From Pectinophora gossypiella (lineage: Eukaryota; Arthropoda; Insecta; Lepidoptera; Gelechiidae), in assembly GCF_024362695.1 (NCBI RefSeq), contig NC_065419.1, positions 9,672,678 to 9,736,677 on the forward strand: a stretch of 64,000 nucleotides of DNA, in the 5' to 3' direction. The translations under genes and the position numbers were made by a program. Positions 31,895-42,370 of this stretch are shown here, piece after piece (the stretch's first letter is position 1; each line of letters opens with the position of its first letter). Below the pieces are notes generated by a model that searched no databases, was not told the origin of the DNA, and was given only the letters and a program-made list of their open reading frames with translations.

Positions 31895-32397
31895 GGCTAA
31901 ACGTAGGCACTTGAAATTTGGAAGAGACGTAGCTTAGGTACCGTAGAGGTTCACTAAGAAAGGAATTCCCGGAATTCCCACGGGAACGGGAATTAGCGGG
32001 AAAATCCTTTTGTATGAAAAATCTAAACCGCTTAAGTTAGACGCTTGACATTTGGTATGCAGGTACCTTAGTTAACTTTAAGCTTAGTTGCAACAGGATA
32101 TTGCAAAATTCCCACGGAAACGGGAGTTAGCGGGAAAAAATATTTGTATGAAAAAATCGAAACCGCGTAAGATAGATGTTTTCAATCTAGCATGCATGCA
32201 TACCTTAGTAAATATAAAGTTTAGTTATGGCTGTATTTTGAAAAATGGGAGTTAGCGGGAAAAAAATGTATGAAAAAATCTAAATTGCATAAGTTAGATG
32301 CTTGAAATTTGATATGCACTTCCACACACACACAAAGATCTCCCTTATATAACACGCCACGCGGACGAAGTCGCGGGCAAAAGCTAGTTAACTATAA
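31895..32397 (+). mobile_element. Helitron-like element with internal tandem units
   Basis: The 3' end is ACGCGGACGAAGTCGCG (a short hairpin), eight bases, then CTAG (32394-32397) and T. The body consists of about 3.5 units of 132-136 bp, starting near 31972, 32108 and 32240, preceded by a partial unit from 31895. Each has GGGAGTTAGCGGG or GGGAATTAGCGGG and TTGTATGAAAAA. No Rep/helicase, so it is non-autonomous. The 5' end is not defined and may lie near 31750. Confidence 0.6.
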
Positions 32398-32430
32398 GCT
32401 TACTATTTAGAAGATATGAATGCGTGCTAT

Positions 32431-32610
32431 TAACTGTCTGGGAACTGATTAGGTAGCCAAATTACTAAATTGTATAACGAGAACGTCTAGGGCCCTGTGC
32501 CGAAGTTTTTCTTGCAGCTTCTTTTCCTTGGCTGCGATGCGTTATGTCATAAATGACGATTCAAAGTGTAACTATGTTACTTACTCGATAAAGACATTTT
32601 TGATTATGAA
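32431..32610 (+). mobile_element. LINE-D tail
   Basis: TAACTGTCTGGGAACTGATT, GGGCCCTGTGCCGAAGTTT and GATTCAAAGTGTAACTATG, then TCGATAAAGACATTTTTG. A short internal deletion follows CTTGGCTG. Confidence 0.65.
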
Positions 32611-32939
32611 TTGTTCAGAAAATTACTGTGAATTAAAGTGCATTAAGTATGCCAAAATTGCATTGTAATTATGAGTGAGCACTTAACTAGAGTTTAACGG
32701 TACAAGGCTGTAATAATAATATATTATGTGAACTTCTCAGTAGTTAGAGATATTCTAGTGCCAACTTTATAATGCACTGAATATATTAATAAGGGTTGAG
32801 AGTACAGTCCTCGATTAAGTATTAAATACTGCTTCTGTTGTGCTAACTTAATCGCATTAAAGTAGACTGGGACTAACAGCCATTAGTATACAAATGTATT
32901 CGAAGAGGCGAGGGGTAATACAATGATTACTGTGCAGTT

Positions 32940-33115
32940 GTCACACCCCGGACACTTCATACAAAAATCTTAATTTTACCGATGCCGTAGCGTAAGTGTG
33001 AGCGAGACAGTGCGCGCGCTCTCTCTTACTCCTTAGCGCGGCCATTTAAAATTTTAGTCTAGCTTTTAGCCCCCTCTCATCTCTCGCCCCCTTGGCCGCT
33101 CCACCAACAAAATGA
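32940..33115 (-). repeat. Repeat D copy
   Basis: CGGACACTTCATACAAAAATC, GTGAGCGAGACAGTGCGCGC and CTCTTACTCCTTAGCGCGG. The reverse of the copies at 21485 and 39650. Confidence 0.6.
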
Positions 33116-33692
33116 AAATACTGCAGTCAACTATAACTGCGCCTAGTGTTTTGAAAGGTGGTGGTGCCAGTATAGTGCGCTAGTGAAATGTAACCCTGCA
33201 TCTATTTCGTCTACTTTCTCAACGGATTTATCTACATTTGAATCAAATAGTGTCACCAACAAGATTTGAAAATCTTGATGAAAGACGGATTTGCGACTGT
33301 ACCTACCTACTGTTACAAATTCAGCGATTGAGTCGGCACCTAAGTAATTTATCATTTAACGTGAATAATTTTAAAATTATTGCGATGAACTACTTATAAC
33401 ACGTTGGTTTATATGCCGTATTTCCCAGAGGCAAATCCTTAGAAGAATTTGAACCTCATTCTCAACCACAACCATTCTCCATATTTCTTCAAGCCCGTGT
33501 ATTTTGTAAGAATTATGATGCCATACATTTTAAGTCTTAAGACTTCACAAACAGTGTGCAGTGTTCTGGCGTATTTAATATGCACCGCGTTGCATGCATG
33601 GAATAATGCGACAGATTAATGTTCCCTCGTTATGGCTGCAGCATATCCGTATAATGCATCGTTGCAACGCAAAAGTTCTGCGAGCACATAGT
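33116..33692. other. No recognisable feature
   Basis: Unique sequence with a 14-bp palindrome (AAGTCTTAAGACTT) near 33532. No supported gene. Confidence 0.35.
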
Positions 33693-33912
33693 TCTTCTCT
33701 CGTGTGGGTTGTGAGGTGAATAACCGACCTCACCAAACCTAGTGTCAGGGTTACTATTGAGCTGTCAAAAGCCCGTGACATGGCTAATGTATGCAAGTTA
33801 GTAGTCGTTACATGAGCCATGTCAGGGGCCTTTGGCAGTTTAATAGTAACCCTGACACTAGGGTTGATGGGGTTGGTAATCCACCTAACAACCCACACGA
33901 TAGAAGAAGAGG
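33693..33912. mobile_element. Two SINE1 tails in inverted orientation
   Basis: 33693-33790 is a SINE1 3' part on the minus strand and 33803-33912 is the same part on the plus strand. They are separated by about 12 bp. Together they form an imperfect hairpin with arms near 95 bp. The head is absent in both. The open frames on both strands here are shadows of the hairpin. Confidence 0.8.
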
Positions 33913-34068
33913 AAATAGCAGCTGGGTAACGTGGCATGTAGTTAGGAAGTATCGAGATTACTTTGGGTTTTGTTTAGCAAGTTTCCATATTCCCTAATTT
34001 ATATTCGCGAAAGTACATTAATATATAGAACGACAGTGGGCGCTGCGGATAGAAATCAGCTCGCGACA

Positions 34069-34350
34069 CCAAACACTTCAGGACCCCGTTACCGACCCCG
34101 TCGGCGTGGTCGAAGATTTCCCCCAATCAGCGCTTATCGCTATCGACCCACTAGGGTCGATTAATTCTTTCAAATATTTTTCCACTCAGACGACGCCCTG
34201 AGCCGAGGTTCGCGCCCAACTGGGCACCCTCAGGCCTGTTGTCTTAAACGTTGTACCGGGTGAGAGCCTTCAGCGCTCCCTATTTGTCCGGCCAAGTAGT
34301 TAATGCCATCTGCGGCAAATCTACAATAAGTCACGTCAAAAAAAAAAAAA
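34069..34350 (+). mobile_element. LINE-A 3' tail, long copy
   Basis: This matches 1-277 over its full length, and its left border equals the first base of the window. The LINE may extend further upstream to about 34030 (GACAGTGGGCGCTGCGGATA), but no second copy is present to test that. It ends in AGTCACGTC and 13 A. The frames over it carry no reverse-transcriptase motif. Confidence 0.8.
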
Positions 34351-35074
34351 CAAAAACTGCGGATAGCTGCGTTGCAGTTATCCGCAGTTACACTGATAGA
34401 GCTTGTGTTACCGCCATTATTCTGGTACTAAGTTTTCATAATACAAGTTTATGTTTACAGAGAATAATGCCACAAATAAACAGTTACGCTTTTGTGCGTC
34501 TTTTGTTGGAAGTAGGAGTAAAATTAAGTATTCTTTTAACAGTTCTTTGTGGGAAGAAAGGGTAGTTTCCAGTTAAAATGAAGGTCTTTTTATCTTGTAG
34601 GTTATTAAAAAATCCACTTAGTTTGCTTACTTATTAGGAAGTGAAGAAAGGAAAGACGGGAGGGGAAGGGTAGAGAACATAAGCAATATGTGTGCAGGTA
34701 ATGATTACTTATGTTATGATGCATGGTATCTACAGCCCAAAGGTATAATAGGTAAGTATGTAGTGCCTACTTTGTTAAGGGTATACTGGATTTCAGGGAT
34801 TGAAAATTTACGTAAAAGGGTCACGAATGTGAAAGATTATTTAAAGCTCAACAGATATTAATTACTTACTTATATTTTACTTTTTTTACTTATACTTATA
34901 TCTTTCTAATTTCTAATTTTTAAGTTTGTTGTGTTTTAATTTTACTTTATTTCTAAATACTTAAGTACCCTTAATTGTATAAGTTATGTACGCCGTAATT
35001 GTCATATATATTAGTCATAATACCGTAACCTTATATGTAAAATGTTTTAATATATGTGATGTGGTTGTACTTTA

Positions 35075-35105
<31 letters not shown>

Positions 35106-35534
35106 AGGTTCTACAAATTGGGGTGTAGTTTGGGTTTTAATATAATTTTCAATAAATATTAAGTACACATTTTATCTACTTATTACATATTTTATATACA
35201 ATTACTTAACACAACTTCCAGCTAAAGTACAACATTATATCCGTTTATCAAACTCGGTTTATTTCCTCAATAACATTTTGTTTTTCCGATAATTTTACGC
35301 CTCCCGTAACAACAGTTATGTGCCTACCCTCATTATAACAATTGACGAAGTCTTAATAAAAAATTTCGCGAACATTCCACGCATGATTTAATAACCATGA
35401 CCATACTGGCATGGTCAAGGGAGATAAGAAAATTTAGATACTTAAGTAAATCTTTCATGCTGCTTGTCATTCAAAATATCGATAGGCCAGAATCTAACTA
35501 CTTGGTCACTTTTTAAATGTGGTACATAACCACT
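34351..35534. other. AT-rich DNA, possible retroposon tail before (AAAT)n
   Basis: 34351-34565 contains a short open frame without motif. 34950-35070 ends in GATGTGGTTGTACTTTATAA next to the AAAT microsatellite, which looks like a LINE 3' end. No second copy confirms it. Confidence 0.35.
35074..35106. repeat. (AAAT)n microsatellite
   Basis: About eight tandem AAAT units, possibly the tail of the retroposon upstream. Confidence 0.9.
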
Positions 35535-35755
35535 TATTTAAGGCACGAATGTCGAAAGTAACTGCGTGTTTATTTTCTAATGTTTTTGACTCGGTAGATA
35601 CGTGTACCTAATATGAGTGTGTGTCGTCGGCTATTGGTACAACACCACGGAACTACTACTTTAGGACACAAATATCGAAAGTGATTGCATGTTTCTTTTC
35701 TGATGACTTTTGGCTTAGTAAGTATACCTAAAATAAGTGTGTGTGTGTGTGTCTC
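35535..35755. repeat. Diverged direct duplication, about 95 bp units
   Basis: 35535-35627 and 35658-35752 share CGAAAGTAACTGCGTGTTT-type, TTTTCTAATG-type and ACCTAATATGAGTGTGTG-type blocks in the same order. The second unit ends in a longer (GT)n. The spacer has ACAACACCACG, and its inverse CGTGGTGTTGT follows unit 2. Confidence 0.6.
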
Positions 35756-36340
35756 CAGACGTGGTGTTGTAGATTTGCGGTGAACGGACACAGATAATCT
35801 GGGACAATAAATACCTACTGGGGAGAAAGGAGGACAATAAATACAACTCAGAAGCGGGACAGCATTTGTAGTCAGTTTTCCGGGACGCCAGATAACCTCA
35901 TTTCCTCTGTTCTGAGCTATTTTCGCTTGAAGGTGTAGGGGTAAGTGAATTCTCCCCGGGAAAAATCACATTTGCGAAATTCATTTTGCATCCGCTCTTT
36001 TATTTAATATTAATTTTGTCATTGTGATACTGTATTGTGCGCTACATTTTATTAGCGTACGTACTTATTGCAATTTACAGCTGAAAACTTTTGAACATGT
36101 TATCTTATTTGAAATACGATACATTTTGTCTTTGGAAGCTAATCAATTGATATTATTTCGATCTAGTAGGTAAGCATAGCTTGTAAGTACCCTACGTGCC
36201 ACCTAAATTAAAGGGAGGGGGGTGCTTTTGGACCGGACCAACTTACTGTCCTTATAAGGGTAAAAGGGTTCCTTATCATTTTGGTTCGGATTCATAAAAG
36301 AAGAGGGTGTGATGACGTTTCATGATATATTTTTTTCTGT
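35756..36340. other. No recognisable feature
   Basis: Unique sequence with no supported gene. Confidence 0.35.
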
Positions 36341-36427
36341 GTAAGGTCCTTACAGGTAGGATATATCGTTATATATCCCAATATATAACATAGCAATATA
36401 CCCTACCTTATACTATAAGGTCCTTAT
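36341..36427. mobile_element. Small AT-rich hairpin, possible MITE
   Basis: The left arm GTAAGGTCCTTACAGGTAGG is mirrored by CCTACCTTATACTATAAGG, then TCCTTAT. TATATC and TATAT tracts between them also pair. A single copy in the window. Confidence 0.4.
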
Positions 36428-36620
36428 CTCGCAGGTCACCATAATGGCGCGACCGTGGGTGACCAACAGAATGTATGCAGCTGTATAAACGCTACCTCAC
36501 CTGGTGTCTTGTTGGTTACGCAACCGCAGGCGCAAATGCTGGTGCTAATTAGAGACATTTTTTTGGTTGAATAAACATGGTGGTGCCACTATGGTGTTTT
36601 AGCGTGAGATATGACATTTA
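36428..36620 (+). repeat. Repeat L copy
   Basis: ACCAACAGAATGTATGCAGC, GCTACCTCACCTGGTG and GTTGGTTACGCAACCG pair with 30690-30795. The CATGGTGGTG region also recurs. Unclassified. Confidence 0.45.
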
Positions 36621-36844
36621 AACAGGTTACTACGTATGTTTTACAGCGTCAAAACGGCAAGCGATATTTTATAAATATGCCGTTTCTTCAATATTCAAGT
36701 CTCTTTTGAACATTCGATAAAAGTTTTGTAAAGAAGCTTCTTTGAAAATATCTACTTAGTTACATTTATAGTTTGAATTTCTATGTCTTATTTTCTATAT
36801 AGTATTTTATATATCTGTGTATCTCGAAGAATATGTGTCAATAC

Positions 36845-36972
36845 AACTTCTTCAGCACATGGCTGGAAGAAATTGCTGCATGAGCAGTAAGGCCGCTTTT
36901 TTTGCTTTTCTGTCTTTGTTGTTTTATTTCTGTATCTTGTGTTAATTGTTCTCAATAAAGTATTTTATCTAT
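36845..36972 (+). mobile_element. LINE-F 3' tail
   Basis: GGAAGAAATTGCTGCATGAG, GTAAGGCCGCTTTTTTTGC and CTCAATAAAGTATTTTATC. It shares TAAGGCCGCC-type and CAATAAAGT blocks with the nested insertion at 52493-52589. Confidence 0.5.
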
Positions 36973-36979
36973 CTACCTA

Positions 36980-37330
36980 TACTGGCGTATAATTAAATGT
37001 AATAAAATGAATGATTTTTGTACATTTTTAAGTTGTCTTACAATATAATAACAAAGCATTGCTCATGTACTATGAGAAAAGCATGAGTTACACGCACATA
37101 TAGCTATAGTTAGGTACATAACCAACCACAAAAAAATATTTGATAACCCTCACTTGATAGATTTTCCCGCGTTGAAACATAAAATAAATATTTGTTTACC
37201 GAAAAGCCTTTTCTAAAAAAGTGTTTGTAAGGGCGCCCTTTGAGGTGCAAAGGAACGAATTCCACTTGGCCCTGGGTTTAGAGTCGGAGTGAATTCATTT
37301 GTTTACCATAGGACACTTGGGTCGAGTGAA
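36980..37330. other. No recognisable feature
   Basis: AT-rich unique DNA. Confidence 0.35.
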
Positions 37331-37516
37331 GGGTGCGTTTCCACTGAACGAGAGAACATTTTCTCTCGCGGGGCGAATTGGCGCGAAGCGGAGGCGCGCT
37401 GAATTGACCAATAACAGCGTCACAAGGAGCAGTCTCGCTCGCTGTGATTTGTCAATCCTGTATATATCTCCACTTCGCTTTACACTGCGCCTCTCCGCTG
37501 CAATGAAAACGTACCC
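37331..37516. mobile_element. MITE-6, single copy
   Basis: The ends GGGTGCGTTTCCACTG and CAATGAAAACGTACCC are imperfect inverted repeats. Inside, GAATTGACCAATAACAGCG is mirrored by CGCTGTGATTTGTCAATC around a short loop. GC-rich arms with TCCACTTCGC and GCGAAGCGGAGG also pair. This self-complementarity explains why both strands are open for about 85 codons. No protein is implied. Confidence 0.6.
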
Positions 37517-39125
37517 AGACAGACCCTCTTTTCCCTTTCGTATCTCCATTTTATGCTAAGAAGGCTCATTATCTACCCTTCTCATGCTCGACGTCCTTTG
37601 TTACCTGTAAGAAGTGTACTTAGTAGGTGCAATCTAAATAATGAGGAAGTTGTTAGTGATCATTGCTTCATTTGGTTAATGATGCTATTTTTTAATATAA
37701 CGCCTTCTTTGTAACTGAAATACAAAAAGTGGTAAGCATTAATATCAGTGATAAAGCTTTACGTATTTGTTTTGATAGAAAAAATAAGTCTCCCAATCTA
37801 TTAGTCTTTAACGGACGCTCTCTTGTTTAAATTATTAATATTGTTGTGTGTGCATGTGTTGTGTGTTTGTTTATTAGATTACCTATTCAATTTTATTATA
37901 CATATAACTACACAGTAGCTATATATTATTATATATTATATACGTTTTAAAACGGCGGAAGAAAGATTATATTTCTTTATTGTTATTACTTTCAGCCAAC
38001 CCTGCATACCCAGCATTATCCTCACGACGCCTCTCTAAGATGTATTTCCGAATTTAATTTACATTTTTATTAAATAATTACTTTTCAAAGATGAAAATTC
38101 TATTATTGCTAAAAGTTGCTTTTAATTTAATGGCTTTTAAAATTGGTGCTTGGTGTTTTAAATTTTCTATGGAGTGCTGCTTTTAATTTATTCTTAGGTC
38201 TGGTCGGGTCGTTAGCATTGTGTCTCTTTTATTCCCTAATCAGCAATTCTTCTTATTTCGGTTCGATTACTTCGGTTCGGGTTTGGAGTTTGATGGGAGT
38301 AGAAGAAGCGAAAGTGGTGTCTCAGAATCCAGCCAGACAGCGTAGGTTCACTAAATAGGCACCCGTTATAGTTGATTCGACACCCTAAAAACTAAGGTGA
38401 TATGTAAATCTATCTAACTTTCTTACGCAATATTTAAAAAGCTCATTGCCATACTCAAAAAAAATATAAATGTGATTTGACACAATAATTGTGAAAATTT
38501 CAAGGATTTATAACGTAAAAAATAATTATAAGTGATAAAGAGAGAAACACATGATCGTTAGTTGAAAGTCTTCAAGGCTAGAGTGAAAGGTATTTGCAAG
38601 GTAAGCGTAATCCACCCTAGACCACATGGTCACTTACCATCAGTTGACGATATTACTTATTTTAAAAAATACAATAAAAAGGGAATAAAACATTTGGCTT
38701 ATCTTAAACGTCCATGAAGGTACTTGTAAAAGGAAAATGTTTCGTTAACAATTTACTATCGAAAACAGCTAATACGTAATTGAAGCGTATAAGTATGTAA
38801 TTGACTTTGATTGATGAAAAAATCAATCTAACACGTAATACTACCAATTTTCCTTATCTGTACACGTGCCTTTAATCTGAACCAGGCTATAAGTCTGTGG
38901 TGATCGAGGAAAAATATAAGTTTGCCGAAGAAAAATAAAAAACATACTTGATGAACTCTTCAGTCAAGAGAAGAGGATTATGTTTGTAATAATATCGATA
39001 GAAAATTGGTCTGTCTATGGAAAATGAACTTACATATTTTATCACACATATATGTATAACCATTATAAAACCCGCTCGTAATATCAAAAGAAATGTTGAA
39101 AGAATAAATACATAATCATCATCAT
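37517..39125. other. Unique DNA, no gene recognised
   Basis: The 71-codon frame at 38143 begins with a hydrophobic stretch (VLGVLNFLW, then LGLVGSLALCLFYSL) that could span a membrane, but it has no homologue I recognise and no splice context. Everything else is AT-rich without repeat matches. Confidence 0.3.
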
Positions 39126-39534
39126 CATAATTAAAACACATAATAACGGGTTCTTACCGCGTTTACAGTAGGGATATGAGACATCCGATATTTCGACACT
39201 GTTGCAAGTGCCATGATCACGGGATCACTGATGAGATTGGAGTGGAGTAGGTAGATCCATAATTTTCTACGGGCTATCTGTCTATCTGTCTACCCTCTTT
39301 CTTTGCCGCTTGTTTATGTATTTGATATCGGAATGTTCGGAACCATCTGAACTCGCACCAAACTCACTACGACAAACCGCACTCACTGTGCCCTCAATTA
39401 TGGATCTACTTACTCCACTCCAATCTCATCAGTCATCCCGTGATCATGGCACTTGCAACAGTGTCGAAATATCGGGAGTCTCATATCCCTACTGTAAACG
39501 CGGTAAGAACCCGTTATTATGTGTTTTAATTATG
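39126..39534. mobile_element. Fold-back element (MITE-4), two 139-bp arms
   Basis: 39126-39264 and 39396-39534 are inverted copies of equal length with about four mismatches by eye. The outer ends are CATAATTAAAACACATAATA and its inverse. The arms include CAGTAGGGATATGAGAC and CGACACTGTTGCAAGTGCC. A 131-bp non-repeated centre lies between. The open frame running from the centre into the right arm has no motif. High arm identity suggests a recent insertion or gene conversion between the arms. Confidence 0.8.
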
Positions 39535-39639
39535 ATAATAACCGCGTTAACTTAAAACATCATCATCATGTCGTCTAAACCGTATCCGGCGACGGCGACT
39601 CTTAACTCCTGAATATCTATCCAGAGTCTAATACATAAT

Positions 39640-39855
39640 ACTGCGTATAAAACAGTAACTGTCCACCCCGCGTCTATTCATATCTGGCGCTGAGCTTGAT
39701 TTACCTCACCCCCTTTCTTTGGGTCTTACAAATTGCCGTAAGCTGCTAAGGGGTAAGGGAGCGCGCGCTGACTGTCTGTCTCGCTCGCACTTAAGCGATA
39801 ACGCGGCACACGACAAGGAGTAGATTTTTGTAGGAGTGTCCGGGTGTGGTTGAAG
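39640..39855 (+). repeat. Repeat D copy
   Basis: CTCACCCCCTTTCTTTGGG, AGGGAGCGCGCGCTGACTG and CTGTCTCGCTCGCACTTA. It ends near TGTAGGAGTGTCCGGGTG. Confidence 0.6.
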
Positions 39856-39905
39856 TCCTAGGTTTGGTATAATCACAGGTTAACAGCCCATCAACAATAT
39901 AATAT

Positions 39906-40010
39906 TGTTAGTGACATCGTAACGAAAACTTTGATATCAACTCAGAATCATGGTCTGAATCATCTGATCCTGAGGGGTCAGTATTCGTTACGGTGTCACT
40001 AACACTACAA
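39906..40010. mobile_element. MITE-1, large internal deletion
   Basis: The outer left end TGTTAGTGACATCGTAACGA joins directly to CTTTGATATCAACTCAG of the right arm, which then runs to GTGTCACTAACAC. Confidence 0.75.
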
Positions 40011-40040
40011 TATTTGTATGGCTACCTGTACGTACTTGTA

Positions 40041-40375
40041 TGGGATGTAAGTGACATCGTAACGAATACTGAGGGGGATGATTCAGACCATGATTCTGAG
40101 TTAATGTAAAGTGGAATTTTCCGTCGCAAAAGTATAGAATTGAAAATAATAAAAAAAAAAACACAAATGATCATGAATTTTGCGACGGAAATTCAAATTA
40201 AAAAAATATCTTTATTCAGTAGGTAACATAGTTACACTTTGAATCGTCAATTTGAAAATTCCACTTGATATTAACTCAGAATCACGGTCCGAATTATCCC
40301 CCAGTATAATCAGTATTCGTATCAGTATTTGTATTATCAGTATTAGTTACGATGGCACTAATACTCTGTATAACA
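40041..40375. mobile_element. MITE-1, full copy carrying a nested LINE-D tail
   Basis: The left arm GTAAGTGACATCGTAACGA to AAGTGGAATTTTCCGTCGC is complete. The right arm begins GCGACGGAAATT, is interrupted at 40197-40251, resumes GAAAATTCCACTTGATATTA and ends CTAATACTCTGTAT. Near the right end the ATCAGTATT motif is expanded three to four times. The overlapping 72-codon frame is a shadow. Confidence 0.8.
40197..40251 (-). mobile_element. LINE-D tail nested in MITE-1
   Basis: ATATCTTTATTCAGTAGG, then TTACACTTTGAATCGTCAAT, is the inverse of the LINE-D terminus. The MITE arm resumes with an overlapping GAAAATT, a possible short target duplication. Confidence 0.7.
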
Positions 40376-40850
40376 ATGTGTTTATGTTACTATGTGTTTA
40401 TGTTACTGACAGTTTCCTATCATTACGTAACTTTCTAGCTGTAGAGGAAATCATGCATTCGTTAGTATGATCGAGTTTCTGTATTGATTTCGAGATGTTC
40501 TCCGCCGAGTGTGCTTATGTGATGCAACTCTTGAACTATGCGGTTGTACTTGTATTGAAGTGCTTTCATTACAGTTTGGGTGAAAATGATGTATGGGAGT
40601 GTAATCGAGACCTCCCGGTGAGTATGGGAAAACTTCTAGATCCTTACTGAACAGATCTTTACTAGGCTACTAGGCTATTATTTTCTAGGCTATTTATGTA
40701 ATTTTTTGTCTTCATTTTGTAATGTAAAGTACCTATACAACCTAACATACACAGCCTTTATAATATGTATACGAGTATGTTCCATTGCTAGGCCTCCTCT
40801 CAATAAACCGGAGAGCGTATAGACTGTACTTACTTATATATATTTTATTC
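40376..40850. other. No recognisable feature
   Basis: AT-rich unique DNA. Confidence 0.35.
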
Positions 40851-40900
40851 CCATTTGTCCGGCCAAGTAGTTAATGCCATCTGCGGGAAAGCACAAAAAA
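40851..40900 (+). mobile_element. LINE-A 3' tail, internally deleted
   Basis: ATTTGTCCGGCCAAGTAGTT to ATCTGCGGGAAAGCACAAAA. The TCTACAATAAGTCACGTC block is lost. Confidence 0.7.
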
Positions 40901-41024
40901 TAGTTTATTTTATTATATCGTGGAAATCTAATGGTGGTATGATATTTCAGTTCCTAATAGAAGTTTTTTTGCGTAATAACTGATGAGTTCGTTTCTTCAT
41001 TTCTCATGTCAGTATCCGTGGTCA

Positions 41025-41240
41025 CCTAGTTGGAAGAAAGGTTGACTCTCATTAAGAGGTCGCATGTGCTCAAGTCTAAACTAATGATAAGTATTTGAAT
41101 TTGTTTGGATCTTAAATTATAATCGTATGTGCTCAGACGGGACGGCTTAGACGCTCAAACAGACAGTCGCTTCTGTAAAAAACCGGATCTGTAAAATTTT
41201 CCAGTTACGTGGGCGGCTCTGTGAATATGATGTCAAGGAT
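41025..41240 (+). mobile_element. SINE3, diverged and deleted
   Basis: CCTAGTTGGAAGAAAGGTTG and AAGAGGTCGCATGTGCTCAA are a decayed head. CAGACAGTCGCTTCTGTAAA and ACCGGATCTGT belong to the 3' half. Confidence 0.6.
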
Positions 41241-41346
41241 CGACCATCCAAAAATATAAAAAATATTCTATTTCCGTACTTAATCCTCCAAAACCGCGAT
41301 TAGGTCAATATTACGAAGAAATCTTTATCTTATATCAGACGCTTAG

Positions 41347-41550
41347 AAGATTCAGTTACATGACGAATTTATTAAAAACATCATAGAAGGGAAGCTACAA
41401 GGAAAGGGATTAAGGGGAAGACCAAGAAGAGCTTACATGGAACAGATTAAAGAGAAGGCGAACGTCGTATCTTATAAGGAGGTAAAGGAATTGGTCTTTG
41501 ATAGACAAGAATGCAGAATGCTACACCGACAAGAGCGTGGCTCTTAAATT
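41347..41550 (+). pseudogene. LINE-B reverse transcriptase, C-terminal end (66 codons open)
   Basis: A single open frame runs from after a TAG at 41344 to the stop at 41545-41547: IQLHDEFIKNIIEGKLQGKG, then LRGRPRRAYMEQIKEKAN and so on to LHRQERGS. It aligns with the frames at 48206-48457 and 29132-29272. The upstream polymerase domain is missing, so it cannot encode an enzyme. Confidence 0.8.
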
Positions 41551-41587
41551 AGTGATGAGAAGATTTAGTAGTAGGTATACCCATACA

Positions 41588-41890
41588 CACACACCGCCTC
41601 CGTGGTCTAGTGGTTAGAGTATTGGACTCATAAACTCGACGTCCGCGATCGATTCCCGATGGGGACACTGTCGAAAATCACTTTGTGAGATTGTCCTTTG
41701 TTTGGCTATTGCAGGCGGAATCACCTAAGTGTCCGATAAAGAAAGATGATTCCGTGCTCCGGATGACACGTTAAGCCGTTGGCTACTAGCCCAAATGCCT
41801 CAATCAGCCCGCATGATCCATACCCCCTCCCTGATTGAAGGAAGGCCTGTGCCCAGCAGTGGTACCTATAGGCTGATTATGTTATATTAT
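41588..41890 (+). mobile_element. SINE2, nearly complete
   Basis: The head GCCTCCGTGGTCTAGTGGTT and CGATCGATTCCCGATGGGG hold A-box-like and B-box-like sequence. The body is CACTTTGTGAGATTGTCCTT and GATGATTCCGTGCTCCGGA. The tail is CATACCCCCTCCCTGATTGA, then GCCTGTGCCCAGCAGTGG and GGCTGATTATGTTATATTA. Confidence 0.85.
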
Positions 41891-42370
41891 CATTTTTTTT
41901 ATATACCTACTTTCCTTTTACTCCAAAAAGAAAACCTATTCCGAACACCCTTGAATATCGTTTTTGTTTATCTCTTACTCTGGACACAAATGGAAATAGG
42001 TACCAACCTACCTAAGGAACGAAAAGATTGCGTGTAAAATCAAAAAACCATTACCATTGTTTTATCTAAAGCCGCAATAACCTAAGAAAAAGGAAATATC
42101 AAAAGGCACTTTTTCCCCTTCTAGTAAGCTTTATATCTGCCGAATTTCAGCAGACACGCAAACGGGACCTAGTGTAGCATACAAAAGTGCTCTCAAAGCG
42201 TTTATACTCTCTCCGCTATTTACGTCGATGAGCCGGGAAACTTGGTAACATTTGCAAGTGTGTCAGCACTCTAACGATTTCAGACAGTGCACAAATGCGC
42301 ACTTGTGTTCAAGAATTTTGTTGCCTTAACAAAAGAATTCATTTTGTAACTACTTGAGTAAGTACTTATA
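41891..42370. other. No recognisable feature
   Basis: Unique DNA with no supported gene. Confidence 0.35.

Noticed and set aside
33575..33937. 120-codon minus-strand frame
   Set aside because: It reads through the inverted SINE1 pair. The same peptide fragments recur wherever SINE1 occurs (21907, 30238, 52755, 60899).
37295..37559. Overlapping 84- and 86-codon frames on both strands
   Set aside because: Caused by the self-complementary GC-rich MITE-6.
39310..39555. 81-codon frame in the fold-back element
   Set aside because: About half lies in the inverted arm and the rest in the AT-neutral centre; no motif and no transposase signature.
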